Assembly (NCBI GenBank): GCA_003427395.1
Contig: BFEA01000262.1
Location: 426,651-452,731, forward strand
DNA length: 26,081 nt
Source: Chara braunii
Taxonomy: Eukaryota > Streptophyta > Charophyceae > Charales > Characeae
Direction: 5' to 3'
How positions within the stretch are numbered: position 1 is the first letter of the stretch; the number at the start of each line of letters is the position of its first letter. Of this stretch, positions 8,800 through 17,228 are shown in pieces. The translations under genes and the position numbers were made by a program. The notes below the pieces were generated by a model. The model saw only the letters and a program-made list of their open reading frames with translations. It was not told where the DNA came from and did no database searches.

Positions 8800-10464
8800 T
8801 TAGTTAGATGCATCGTTCTTGGGATCGTTCTGGGTGGCGGGTAGTTTAACATGCTGTCGTGCTAGTTTTAGAATTTCTGGATCATTTTCGTCACTGCTAT
8901 CCGCATCTTTCGATGATGGTTCATCGTCTGCGGAGTTTTCCCAGGTGATCATGCGAAGAGTTCCCACTATCATCGGAGAAACTCGCGGGATTGCGTTGAT
9001 GGTAGTACGAAGAGTCAGTCTCATAGGTACAGCATAGGGTTTCCCTCCCGTATTTCGGAGGATGATTGACCGTCGCTTGAAATCCAGGTTTGCTCGTAAC
9101 GCTACAAGAGCGGTAAGGCCGAAAAGGACATCGTAGGTATTTACGTCTAATACTACGACATCTCCCAGCGCATGCACCTTCCCTAATCGAAAAGCGACAT
9201 TGGTCATTCTTCCCACCGTCTTGATTTTTTCTTCGTCTGCCGAAACGAGCTGGTCCTTTTCCGCAAACATAATTAGATCGCTTTTCCTACCTGCCCTCTC
9301 AACTACTCGCAGCGAAATAGTCAGAACAGCAGCTTCTGAATCAATGATCGCATTGTACGGAATTCCCCATATTTCAATGTCGCATTCCACAAATTTCCAA
9401 GGGATGGGTTTAATCCGTAGGAAATGATCGTCTTTCCGGATTAAGCCTACCCGTATTGGATCCGAAGTGCCTACTGCATTTTCGTCCTGCGTGGGGTTTT
9501 TAGCCATTACGTTCGTTGTTCGGGCGAAGGCGAATCGTTTTCGATTTGCCTTACAGTGTTGTAACATTCGCTCATTAGCTTGGTAAGAGATCGAAAACAG
9601 ATGGCCGATCGGAAGCGGAATCCGATGGTCCAAAGCTCGGATGATGTTCAACACATCGATTTCCCCAGTGACGAAGGTGGGTCCTCCCGACTCCATCTCT
9701 CCTGGAGAAGGTCGCCACTCCGCCACTTCTTTCTGTTCCGGCGTCGGTCTGATCGTTCCAATCATTCCAAGCCCCGGATAACCAAGCAACACGTATTGGT
9801 CCAACCGGATGAGCTCAGCAGCCTCTTCCGTGGTAGCTAACGCACTTCCTCCACCTTCTATTTCCTCCATCAGGGCTCCTACCCGTCCAGGCCCGTTAGC
9901 GATGGGGGCCGCTGCCATTGGTGCGACCCCGACCCATTGTTGGGGGGGGCGGTGGGGGCAATCACGGGCTAGATGCCCCGGTTGATGGCATGCATAACAA
10001 ACATTCAGATTGCTTGCGGCCCCTCCAAGCGCAGGTGCCGGGGCCAGTCCTTGTTGGATTGGAACGACACATACTACGATGGGCCACATGTTCCTCATCA
10101 TCGCTTCTAGGCGAGCGTTATGCTCTCGCTGTTCCTTTTTGCTTTCCTGAATTAGGCTAATCAACATTTTGGTTAGTTCAAAAATAGCAGTGGACTCATT
10201 TGACCTTACAGGGTTTTCAATCGGTGGCGGGGGTGCCGTCAGTACAGGTGTTGGCATTACAGGAACAGGGACACTCGTAATTACACTCGGGGCCGATCGT
10301 TTAGGGGCTATCTGTTCCAGATAGGTGACTGGGCCAGACACAAATCCCATATTCTCGAACTTGTTTTGCAACGCGGCCAGCTCCGCTTTTGCCCTCGCAA
10401 GTTCGGACGAATCCCCTTCCTTAGGATAGTTTCCGGTAAACCGATAGGGAGAAGAGGACCACAA
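8800..10464 (-). CDS. Gag-protease polyprotein of a Ty3/Gypsy element (554 aa)
   Basis: This is the longest open frame in the window. Residues 20-40 and 95-125 look helical. A CCHC zinc knuckle is present at C156-x2-C159-x4-H164-x4-C169 (CYACHQPGHLARDC), as in nucleocapsid proteins. A retropepsin-like domain follows at about 355-470: NAIIDSEAAVLTIS around D375, then VLDVNTYDVLFGLTAL. The canonical D-S/T-G reads D-S-E, so protease activity is doubtful. The start at 10464 is the first ATG of the frame; the Gag N-terminus looks short, so 5' sequence may be lost. Expected products are a nucleic-acid-binding capsid precursor and its processing protease. The frame is open but sits in a dead element. 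Confidence 0.85.
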   Translation of the reverse strand: MWSSSPYRFTGNYPKEGDSSELARAKAELAALQNKFENMGFVSGPVTYLEQIAPKRSAPSVITSVPVPVMPTPVLTAPPPPIENPVRSNESTAIFELTKMLISLIQESKKEQREHNARLEAMMRNMWPIVVCVVPIQQGLAPAPALGGAASNLNVCYACHQPGHLARDCPHRPPQQWVGVAPMAAAPIANGPGRVGALMEEIEGGGSALATTEEAAELIRLDQYVLLGYPGLGMIGTIRPTPEQKEVAEWRPSPGEMESGGPTFVTGEIDVLNIIRALDHRIPLPIGHLFSISYQANERMLQHCKANRKRFAFARTTNVMAKNPTQDENAVGTSDPIRVGLIRKDDHFLRIKPIPWKFVECDIEIWGIPYNAIIDSEAAVLTISLRVVERAGRKSDLIMFAEKDQLVSADEEKIKTVGRMTNVAFRLGKVHALGDVVVLDVNTYDVLFGLTALVALRANLDFKRRSIILRNTGGKPYAVPMRLTLRTTINAIPRVSPMIVGTLRMITWENSADDEPSSKDADSSDENDPEILKLARQHVKLPATQNDPKNDASN

Positions 10465-10972
10465 TCGAGGGGCTGTGACAAACTGTTTCGTCGGAGTTTC
10501 ACCGACTCAGCAAGATGCTGAATATATATATATATATAGGGCAGCGATGGAGTGATCACGGCCCCCCATGCTCCTCATCAGCCAGGACGCACCTAATTAG
10601 TTGAGCTTGCTTGCCAAGAAGGGTTCGTGCCCCGATGCGACACACGTGCACACACCAAATCTCGAGGAGTCCCGGTCCCCGACCACAGTCGTTTCACCAC
10701 AACGGCTGATCACATTAGGCGTTTTGTTTTTACTATTATTATTATTATTATTATTTTAATTATTGTTATTATTTGTTGTTTGCAAAACTTCACTCGTTTT
10801 TCCGGACCACGTCACTTGTCTTCAGGATGTGATCGCGATCCTGACAGCAAAGGTCCCAGCTGTATAGCCAGCTCCCGACTCTGCATTCGCCACCCCTCCC
10901 ATCCCTAATATCAACGGCCCAATTAGTTCTCAGCCGAAGCTGGATCATGGCCCTTTTTTTTTTCTTTTTTTT
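10465..10972. other. Leader or LTR-like region upstream of gag, with hairpins and an ATT microsatellite
   Basis: Upstream of gag on the minus strand are two small hairpins (GTCGG/CCGAC at about 10491-10507; TCAGCA/TGCTGA at about 10506-10520) and a TATATATATATATATA run (about 10522-10538) that could act as a TATA element of an LTR promoter. A primer-binding site (TGG plus tRNA complement) was not found. An ATT/TTA repeat lies at about 10733-10757. No ORF here looks real. Confidence 0.4.
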
Positions 10973-11192
10973 TTTCTAAAGCTATATTCTTCTCTCATCT
11001 ATCTCATTTTTCTTGCTACAGTCTTCCCCCAATACAACGAACGGTCATTATAGCTGAATTTGGTGCATCTTTCAGTCTAAATTCAGCTATAATGACCGTG
11101 CGTTGTATTCGGGGCAAGACTGTAGTACTCATCTATCTCATCCTCTCACAAGGGTATGTGTAGTACGGGGGAACACCAACCAACCCGGATCT
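10973..11192 (+). repeat. Dispersed repeat, copy A (carries a MITE)
   Basis: Apart from the MITE at 11019-11122, this matches 13490-13602 almost exactly: TAAAGCTATATTCTTCTCTC...TTTCTTGCTA, then GTACTCATCTATCTCATCC, then TACGGGGGAACACCAACCAA. A third fragment on the minus strand lies near 11786-11815. The family is not identified. Confidence 0.75.
11019..11122. mobile_element. TA-duplicating foldback MITE, copy A (104 bp)
   Basis: The element begins CAGTCTTCCCCC and ends with the reverse complement GGGGCAAGACTG. The two arms (43 and 44 bp) differ at three positions around a 17-bp loop. It is flanked by TA at 11017-11018 and 11123-11124. Paralogous sequence at 13530-13560 reads TTTCTTGCTAGTACTC without the element, which proves insertion at TA. 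TA duplication and CAGT ends fit the Tc1/mariner/pogo group, as inference from family rules. No transposase is encoded. Confidence 0.9.
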
Positions 11193-11309
11193 CTTTTTTT
11201 TTTTTGGCTTCGGTGTTCTGAAAAATCATCATTCATAAAAAGAAAAGTAGAAAGGATTCGCGCTTCGCCCTCGTTGCGAGCATGCGTTGTCCCTCACGAC
11301 ACACAGCTG

Positions 11310-11405
11310 TCATGACTGTATGGGACCGAAAAGATCGTCTTTATACATTCACGCACTGCTATCATGACTGTATGGGATCTAAAAGATCGTTTTTATACAT
11401 TCATC
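11310..11405 (+). repeat. Tandem duplication, 52-bp period
   Basis: TCATGACTGTATGGGA starts at 11310 and again at 11362. The units share GAAAAGATCGT.TTTATACATTC with a few substitutions, and the second unit is partial. Shortly after, GGGTCATCA is repeated about 2.5 times (11411-11432). Both sit in non-coding sequence. Confidence 0.75.
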
Positions 11406-11497
11406 ACCAGGGTCATCAGGGTCATCAGGGTGTGCTCTGCTGGGGGGAAGCCGCGTTAGGCTCGGCAGACACAGGACAGGCGCAGGTAGGTTACCAC

Positions 11498-11720
11498 CGT
11501 CTTCACCCGAATAGAACGTCCGTTCACTATAGCTGTATTTGGTCGAATTGTCAGTCGAGATACAGATATGATTACAGGGCGCACAGGACAGGCCTACAGT
11601 CCTCACGTGGCAGACTCCAGGCTCCTAGTACCGTCTTCACGCGCTTAGAACGCCCGTTCACTATAGCTGTATTTGGTCGAAATTCCAGTCTACATACAGA
11701 GATGTGGCTTTCTATTCGAG
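11498..11720 (+). repeat. Two degenerate relatives of the TA-duplicating MITE
   Basis: The segments at about 11498-11590 and 11632-11720 share TAGAACG.CCGTTCACTATAGCTGTATTTGGTCGAA and resemble the left arm and loop of the MITEs at 11019 and 12382 (CTATAGCTG.ATTTGG, CAGTC). Palindromy is weak. They look like old copies of the same or a sister family. Confidence 0.6.
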
Positions 11721-11982
11721 GCAAGAAAGAGCGAGCATCCAGTGCTCTACTCAACTTCGTTTTTCGCGGAATGTTGATTGCTGTTCCCCCGTATTATACC
11801 TAGACTAGCGAGAGGATCATGAGCATCAGGACGCGTTTCTTGAGATCTTCTCCTGCTGAGTCTGGCTTGTTTGCCTTTTTTTGCAAGGCTTCCATCCCCG
11901 TGGGGGTGAGAGAACGGCCCGGGCTGCTGCTGACGTGTACCGGCTTCCCCCAACGAAAAGCACCCTCATCATGAACGTAGTA
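11721..11982. other. Non-coding stretch with a minus-strand fragment of the dispersed repeat
   Basis: The reverse complement of about 11780-11815 reads CGCTAGTCTAGGTATAATACGGGGGAACAGCAATC, matching the end of the repeat at 13551-13585. The remainder has no recognised content. Confidence 0.5.
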
Positions 11983-12032
11983 AAGCCATCTTAAAAAAAA
12001 AAAAAAGAAAAAAAAAAAAAAGAAGCCATCTT
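11983..12032 (+). mobile_element. A-tract insertion with 10-bp target duplication
   Basis: AAGCCATCTT at 11983-11992 is repeated at 12023-12032. Only a 30-base A-rich tract lies between (11993-12022). The simplest reading is a LINE-mediated insertion so truncated that only the poly(A) tail entered. Confidence 0.65.
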
Positions 12033-12052
12033 TCCGGCGAAATGCAGTCATG

Positions 12053-12174
12053 GGGCCTCGCTGCACTACTCTGCACATGCCCAAAAGACAAAAAAGATGG
12101 CAATGTATATTTCCACGTTCTAGCGGAAGATTCATTCTCATTTTGCACATCTGGAGAGTAGTGCAGCGAGGGCC
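12053..12174. mobile_element. PIF/Harbinger-like MITE (122 bp)
   Basis: The terminal inverted repeat is GGGCCTCGCTGCACTACTCT at the left and its near-perfect complement at the right. Flanking 3-bp duplications are ATG (12050-12052 and 12175-12177). The length equals that of the copy at 23439-23560, and the core (TTCTAGCGG.AG.TTCATTC.CATTT) is shared. GGGCC-type ends with 3-bp duplications fit PIF/Harbinger. No ORF. Confidence 0.8.
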
Positions 12175-12236
12175 ATGATGAGGGTGCGTTGTGTTTGCGG
12201 GAAGACACGTGTCATTTTCGTTCTGCGAGGCTGTCT

Positions 12237-12275
12237 GGAGTGACTTTTTTTTTTTTTTTTTTTTTTTGGAATGAC
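12237..12275 (-). mobile_element. T-tract with imperfect 8-bp flanking repeats
   Basis: GGAGTGAC (12237-12244), 23 T, then GGAATGAC (12268-12275). Seven of eight bases match. Possibly another tail-only insertion on the minus strand; weaker than the examples at 11983, 22131 and 22952. Confidence 0.45.
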
Positions 12276-12354
12276 AAATGGAATTCTCAGTTATAACTTT
12301 CATCACATGGTCAAAATAATTCCGAAATGAAATGATCCGGCGTGGGGGGCGCAA

Positions 12355-12680
12355 AAATTCCTGTAATGACCCAAGAGCCTACAGTCTTCCCCCGAATACA
12401 ACGCACGGTCATTATAGCTGAATTTGGGCTATCTTTCAGTCTAAATTCAGCTATAATGACCGTGCGTTGTATTCGGGGGAAGACTGTAGCTCAGTGGGTA
12501 CACCCATGAACTGTTGAAATACAGACCAGGTGCTGTGTTCCACTCCAGATGATGATGATGGAAGTTGACAAGTAAAACCAACTACTAATGAATTGTTTGG
12601 GGCCGGTCAGCTCAATGATAATATGTCAAGGCCGTCGCCCTTTAAAAAAAAATAATAATAATAAATAAATTCCTGTAATG
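12355..12680 (+). mobile_element. tRNA-derived SINE, copy 2, with 14-bp target duplication
   Basis: AAATTCCTGTAATG at 12355-12368 is repeated at 12667-12680. The SINE begins at 12369 with ACCCAAGAGCC. Box A (TAGCTCAGTGG) follows from 12487, and a mutated box B (GTGTTCCACTCC) lies near 12534-12545. The body matches copy 1 at 1099-1264. It ends in an A-rich tail (A9 then AAT repeats, 12644-12666). A 105-bp MITE is nested in the head at 12382-12486. The duplication and tail are the signature of LINE-driven retroposition. Confidence 0.88.
12382..12486. mobile_element. TA-duplicating foldback MITE, copy B (105 bp, perfect 44-bp arms)
   Basis: The two 44-bp arms (starting CAGTCTTCCCCCGAATACAA) are perfect reverse complements around a 17-bp loop. 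TA flanks at 12380-12381 and 12487-12488. The empty site is preserved in SINE copy 1 (GAGCCTAGCTCAG at about 1105-1117). Because TA is duplicated, box A of the host SINE remains readable. Perfect arms suggest a recent insertion. Confidence 0.92.
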
Positions 12681-12731
12681 GAATGGAATGGCATCCCCAA
12701 AGCCTTAGGGGCGAGGCCTCGCTATTAAGAG

Positions 12732-12827
12732 CCTGAATCTGGATGTGTTTCATCTAGACATGCAGAAAATTTTAAGCAGATCAATCACAATTTCCTGCAT
12801 GTCTCCAAAAACACAACCAGATTCAGG
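12732..12827. repeat. Foldback next to the 444-bp element
   Basis: CCTGAATCTGGATGTGTTT at the left pairs with AAACACAACCAGATTCAGG at the right. Inner arms AGACATGCAG.AAATT also pair. The right end overlaps the insertion point of the element starting at 12826, which may have landed at the end of this foldback. Confidence 0.6.
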
Positions 12828-13269
12828 GCCTGGCCACACCACTCTTGAAACCCGGTTTTCGAGAGTTGGAGCCATGGCCACACAGCCACTTGAGAGTTGT
12901 GGCCCGAAAACTCTTTCGAGAGTTGTCAGACCTCGTTTCGAGAGTCTCCTAAACGCCCAGCCTGCAATTCGTGCTTTTTCAAGCGTCCTCAGCCGAACCC
13001 TTGAGGGACTTTCGATTTTCGAGAGCTGTCAGGCAGTTATCCTGACTCCATTCGGAAAAGACAAAGCTGTACGACTGTCGTTTTTCATCCTTTGTCCAAC
13101 ACTATCGCCCTTTCGAGAGTGCTGTGTGGCTTCATCCTTTGTCCAACACTATCGCCCTTTCGAGAGTGCTGTGTGGCGAAGGGGCCTCAACTCTCGAAAA
13201 CCCAACTCTTGAAAAAGTCTGACAACTCTCGAAACATTTTCGCGTTTCGAGAGTGGTGTGGCGAGGCCC
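12826..13269. mobile_element. PIF/Harbinger-like non-autonomous element (444 bp)
   Basis: Left end GGGCCTGGCCACACCACTCT; right end (AGAGTGGTGTGGCGAGGCCC) is its near complement. The 3-bp duplication TCA is at 12823-12825 and 13270-13272. Ends match those of the 122-bp MITEs, but the interior differs and is rich in CGAGAGT motifs. It contains an exact 47-bp tandem duplication (13084-13130, 13131-13177). The interior ORF (12745-13212) has no protein-like signal. Confidence 0.75.
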
Positions 13270-13272
13270 TCA

Positions 13273-13489
13273 GGCGCTCAATCCACTCCTCCATCCTAGT
13301 GGGACCTCCCTCCAGGGGGGCTCGGGTGGGGCAGAGTTTCCCTGGCGCAGGCTCTTGCCGGTTCTATTTTTGCAAAGTCTCACGAGCCTGGGCCCAGCTT
13401 CAGGCGTACTGATTTTTTTTACTGGTACCCTTTCTCGAAATGGATAGACTGTTTTTTTTTTACTGGTACCCTTTCTTTTTCTTTTTTTT
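13273..13489. other. Non-coding stretch with a 41-bp-period direct repeat
   Basis: TTTTTTTTACTGGTACCCTTTCT occurs at 13413-13435 and 13454-13476. ACCCTTTCTCGAAATGGAT (from about 13427) recurs near 13876. No gene seen. Confidence 0.5.
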
Positions 13490-13602
13490 TTAAAGCTATA
13501 TTCTTCTCTCATCTATCTCATTTTTCTTGCTAGTACTCATCTATCTCATCCTCTCACTAGTCTACGTATAGTACGGGGGAACACCAACCAATCCGGATCT
13601 CT
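13490..13602 (+). repeat. Dispersed repeat, copy B (MITE-free empty site)
   Basis: This is collinear with 10973-11192 but lacks the MITE. It reads CATTTTTCTTGCTAGTACTC across the point where copy A has TA-MITE-TA. It is therefore the pre-insertion form of that site. Confidence 0.8.
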
Positions 13603-13900
13603 CCCCAGCCCAAGGGGTAGGTCGGCACCACAGCAGTGGTGCGAGAGCAAGGCTGTACCAGTCCCTCATCACGGTGACGAGGGGTGGGCAGGCATTGCCG
13701 ATGGGGGAAATCGGCGGTGCTAGCGCCAAGCAATGGCCAGTCACTGCACCTCCCCCTACCCCCCCCCAAACCCCACATGGCGGTGTCTAATGGCCAATAT
13801 TGTCGCTGCATAGCAACCAACAACATCAACCAAGGTCCTGCCAATGCTGGCTTGGGGGGCCGACGGGTTATCTCTACCCTTTCTCGAAATGGATCGATGC
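13603..13900. other. Unassigned GC-rich stretch with short palindromes
   Basis: Several small inverted repeats are visible (CACCACAGCAGTGGTG near 13626; CCCTCATCACGGTGACGAGGG near 13662). Minus-strand frames continue into the GIY-YIG segment at the right but show no recognised domain here. Confidence 0.4.
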
Positions 13901-14392
13901 TTACCCATGACCACCATCTTCCCCTGACCATAATGTACTCTGTCCCCCTGTCCCGACTGTATTCAAACTAGGCAATAGACTCTGAATCAGATGTTTCTCA
14001 AATCCGAAACCATCTTTCTCCACCGTATGTCTGATAGGGATGACTACGAATTTATCCAGGCCAAACTTCCTCATCCATCTCTGTAGATGTGGAGATTTTC
14101 CAAGTCCTTCTGTCTTCGCCGCATAGACATGTTGTCTCCATCGTTGGATAATCGGCTTCGATGTACAGCGTACATAGACGCGCTTGGCCCATGGACTCAC
14201 GATGATGTAGGTACCACCAGAGTTTAGGTCCAACGTGTCGCTGTTGGCAGTCATCAAATCCAAATACTTGCCTATCCACTTCACTTCTCCCGCCAGGGCG
14301 AGAAGAATCGTCGCCGTACTCATCCTCCTCTCCAAAACCGTTACTTGCTCGCCGGACACACCCCGCCCCCTGAGGGTTGCCCGTGCATCCAT
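13901..14392 (-). pseudogene. GIY-YIG-like nuclease domain
   Basis: In this 163-residue frame, residues 59-145 fit the GIY-YIG fold order. GGTYIIVS (60-62 in place of GIY) comes first, then RVYVRCTSKPIIQRWRQHVY (VYV in place of YIG, with arginine in the helix that follows). A basic stretch (SPHLQRWMRKFGLDKFVVIPI) and FEKHLIQSLLPSLN follow, where E132 matches the family's metal-binding glutamate. The first motif is degenerate (T for I, R for the second G), so activity is uncertain. Upstream the frame shifts before the SAP-like segment at 14472. Context suggests one ancestral mobile-element protein with SAP and zinc-knuckle parts. GIY-YIG nucleases are known from homing endonucleases and Penelope-like retroelements. 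Confidence 0.7.
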
Positions 14393-14471
14393 GCAGGACC
14401 TCAGTGTCCTCCAAAGTTCGCTGGTGGAAGGGGGCTCCGTGAGTCAATCGGTTGCGGTGTCCGTCTCATTG

Positions 14472-14893
14472 TTAATGCAGATCGAAGAATGACCCGTGAG
14501 TGGAAGCTTCTTGAGTCCTGCTCCTAGTATTCATAGTCTTGCCTTCCTTCATCGTCATAGCGCCCGTCCTTTCGCCGTCTTGATCCTCGTTACTGGCCGT
14601 CTTGCCCTTCTTATTAGGCGTGTCAAAGCAGCCTTCGTAGACCAGTTCTGTTTGCTTCCTAACAAGCTCCATGATCATATCTCCTTTCTTCCTGGACTTA
14701 ATCCCCTGCTTCTCACACAGTGCTCGGAGTTGGTGGACTTTCGTCGCCGAGTACTCCTGCATCACAGGCATGATATATCCATAAACCCTTCGCGCGAGCA
14801 GCCGGCAGATAGGCCTTTGTAACCATTCTCCAACGGAGGCCTAGGCTCGTCGACTTCGACCTTATCTGGAGTCGTAGGTGCGACCGACTTTTT
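14472..14893 (-). pseudogene. SAP-like DNA-binding segment
   Basis: The frame 14771-14472 carries ATKVHQLRALCEKQGIKSRK, then KGDMIMELVRKQTELVYEG, matching the helix-extended loop-helix pattern of SAP motifs (L..LC...G...KG.K..MI..L). Just upstream, in a frame one base off, is KSVAPTTPDKVEVDEPRPPL, a linker leading to the insertion point of the palindrome at 14894. SAP motifs bind DNA in chromatin and repair proteins. Here the segment lies between a coiled coil and a GIY-YIG domain on the same strand. Confidence 0.6.
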
Positions 14894-15186
14894 AACAACC
14901 ATTTTGTCAAAATGGACGTATTATATTTTTTGAACGAAATTAAAATTGAGTTTTTGGGTCAAAATCTGGTCCAAATTTTTGGCTCGTGGGGGTCCGGTGT
15001 TCGGAGAACGCCGGGCCCCCTAGATGTATCTGGTTGCCGCTTGAGGCTAGATACATCTAGGGGGTCCGGCGTTCTAGGAACGCCGGACCCCCAGGAGCCA
15101 AAAATTTAGACCGGATTTCGGCCCAAAAACTCAATTTTAATTTCGTTCAAAAAATATAATATGTCCGTTTTGATGAAATGGTTGTT
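14894..15186. mobile_element. Near-perfect 293-bp palindrome (about 138-bp arms)
   Basis: Left arm 14894-15031 and right arm 15049-15186 are reverse complements with only scattered mismatches or small gaps, around a 17-bp loop (15032-15048). Ends read AACAACCATTT and AAATGGTTGTT. The block interrupts the minus-strand ORF: the frame before it (ending near 15187) and after it (starting near 14893) both look coding. No clear target duplication could be fixed. A long-arm foldback MITE is the likely class. Confidence 0.8.
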
Positions 15187-15982
15187 TCTTGGAGCATTCC
15201 CCTCTCTCGTAGGTACCGGTGGGAGCTCTTTTTGAACCTTTCCTTAGCTCGAACACCGTAGTCTGAGTCCTCCTGGCCGGTCTCCCATGTGATTGCGACT
15301 TCTTGGACTTCATCCTCTTCTTCTCTTGTCGAAGTAGCCGGATTACTCGTAGAGTTTCTTCGTCCGTATCACCTCAATCTTCAGAGTTGGAACTGTTGCT
15401 CTCTTCGGAATCCGATGACGTGCTCGTCTCCACCACCCGTTTGCTCGTTCTTCTACTCATGGTATGTTTTATTGCCTTCTTGTTCAATTTTTCCTTCTTG
15501 GTGATCTTGCTTTTTGGTGAGGTCTTGGACGATATCTTGGGTGAGATCCTCAGACTGACGTTCTTCACCATCACCTTTCTCTTCTCCTTCTTCTTCTCAG
15601 CTACTTTCACCTTCTCGGTAGCTTCTTCTTGTTGCGTCCGCCACTTATCTGCAATTTTGGCTTGTAACTGTAGCCTTATCTCCTTCGTCCTTATGATAAT
15701 ATCCATCTCCCTTCTTCGCTCCTCTTCCTCCTTCAATCGTTTCATTTCTTCCTCATTTTTTCTCTTATGTTCCTCCTCCTTCTCCTTCATCAGATCCCTG
15801 ACAAATACGTGGATATCATCCTCCTGCTGGATCGGGCGACCTCGCTTGGACCAGCAATCTCGAGCAATGTGTTCATTCTAACCACTCTCATAACACTGTC
15901 TTCCTCCCCAATTCTCATTGTTCCCGTTGTTACCAATATTTTCACTATCGTTATTACTATTATTGTTACCATTGGTATACAT
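15187..15982 (-). pseudogene. Zinc-knuckle plus coiled-coil Gag-like protein
   Basis: One frame runs from an ATG at 15982 to 15187, with in-frame TAG (about 15881) and TGA (about 15374) stops. Order: an N/G/S-rich N-terminus; a degenerate CCHC knuckle, C-Y-E-S then HIARDC (spacing C-x2-S-x4-H-x4-C, second cysteine now serine, with the TAG inside it); a strongly charged E/K/R coiled coil (MKEKEEEHKRKNEEEMKRLK and on); basic and S/T-rich linkers; then after the TGA an R/K-rich stretch to the palindrome. The layout suggests an RNA- or DNA-binding leader protein of a retroelement. No capsid fold can be claimed. Three separate lesions make it a pseudogene. Confidence 0.65.
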
Positions 15983-17228
15983 GTTGACAGATATAAACGA
16001 GTAGAGTGTGTCGGCAGCACTATATCTCTTTCCACGAAATAAAACCGTATAGACTTTGTTAAAAAACTAGCCACGATCTATGCCCTACGATTCCAAACAA
16101 CTAGTCGTGGTAACGGACACAGTAAACCGAAAACGTAAACCGGAAAGAGATTTAATCACAGAACTCAAATACATAGAAAAGAGAACAGAAAACAAAGAAC
16201 ACAGAACAGAGAATAGAGAACAAAGAACAGAGAACAGAGAAACAGAGATCTAATACAACCACCGTTAAGTTTATACTACTATTGTAAGAGATTGAAGATT
16301 CAAAGTCGAGGAGGAAGATTGAAAAAGAACAACTAAATTTTTTTATTAATATTTTTTTTTTTACCTTTCGTCTTCTCTCTCAAAGACATAATAATAAAGG
16401 CAAGGAAGCATTTAGTAAGTAGCAGAGTAAAATGTATAGATGAGCCGATTGAACAATCAAGGATATAGACAACCAGTCGATGAATCCAATGATTGAAACA
16501 ATCGATTCATTGCTACAAACAATCCAGAATAATAAGAATGTTTGATGATCTGATCCAAAAACTTCTCCAATTGGGTAAGAGGTTAGTTGGCAAGTTTGTA
16601 TGAAGTAGGCAAAAAGTAATGTGAGAGCGAAGAAAAAGATAACAACATGTTTAGTGAAAGGAATAAGCGTCGTTGTGTTATGCCAAAAGAGAACGTTCTC
16701 AAAAAAAGAAAAGGAGGAAAAGTCGAAGAAGATGAGGTAATAGGTGGGATGAACATCCGATTTAACAAGTACTCAATCAGTTGAGATTAGACTATCTTTT
16801 AAGTAAAACGATTGAGTGGTTACTGGATCGCGAAATTCTTCTCTGCCTTCCTTCCCCTTTAATTTTCCTTCACTCCTTTTTTTATTTTTTATTTTTTTTA
16901 CTGGTGGGATAAGGAAAACAAACATCGGTGTGAGGATTGATGCAATGCCATAGGAAGAAGAGAGAAGTAAAGAAAGAGTGCAGCTGGTGGGAAACATCGT
17001 TGGTAGGAGCCCGATATTTGTTCAATTGAAACAAACTTTCATAGCAACTTGTAGAAAGTCATCAACATTTACAATATATATTTTTGATAGGATTTGCAAT
17101 AACCTGCAAAGTTTCTTTAAATTCCTTTGTAGGTTGGCAGTACCGAAACCTATGTCCTTCTAAAGCTAGAAGGAGTGAAAAAACTTATTTACAAAACTGA
17201 TACAAATTATTTTTCATCGATCGATGAA
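15983..17228. other. AT-rich stretch without a supported gene
   Basis: It contains a degenerate tandem array of AGAACAGAGA-type units (about 16181-16250), poly(T) at about 16348-16362 and 16877-16900, and GA-rich sequence. Minus-strand reading between 16600 and 17200 gives short frames that could be decayed element sequence, but no domain is recognisable. Confidence 0.4.

Noticed and set aside
12745-13212. 155-codon plus ORF in the 444-bp element
   Set aside because: It crosses the element boundary and an exact 47-bp tandem repeat whose period is not a multiple of three. No protein-like signal.
11022-13270. CRISPR-like array
   Set aside because: Repeats are palindromic transposons and duplications without regular spacers, and the genome is eukaryotic.
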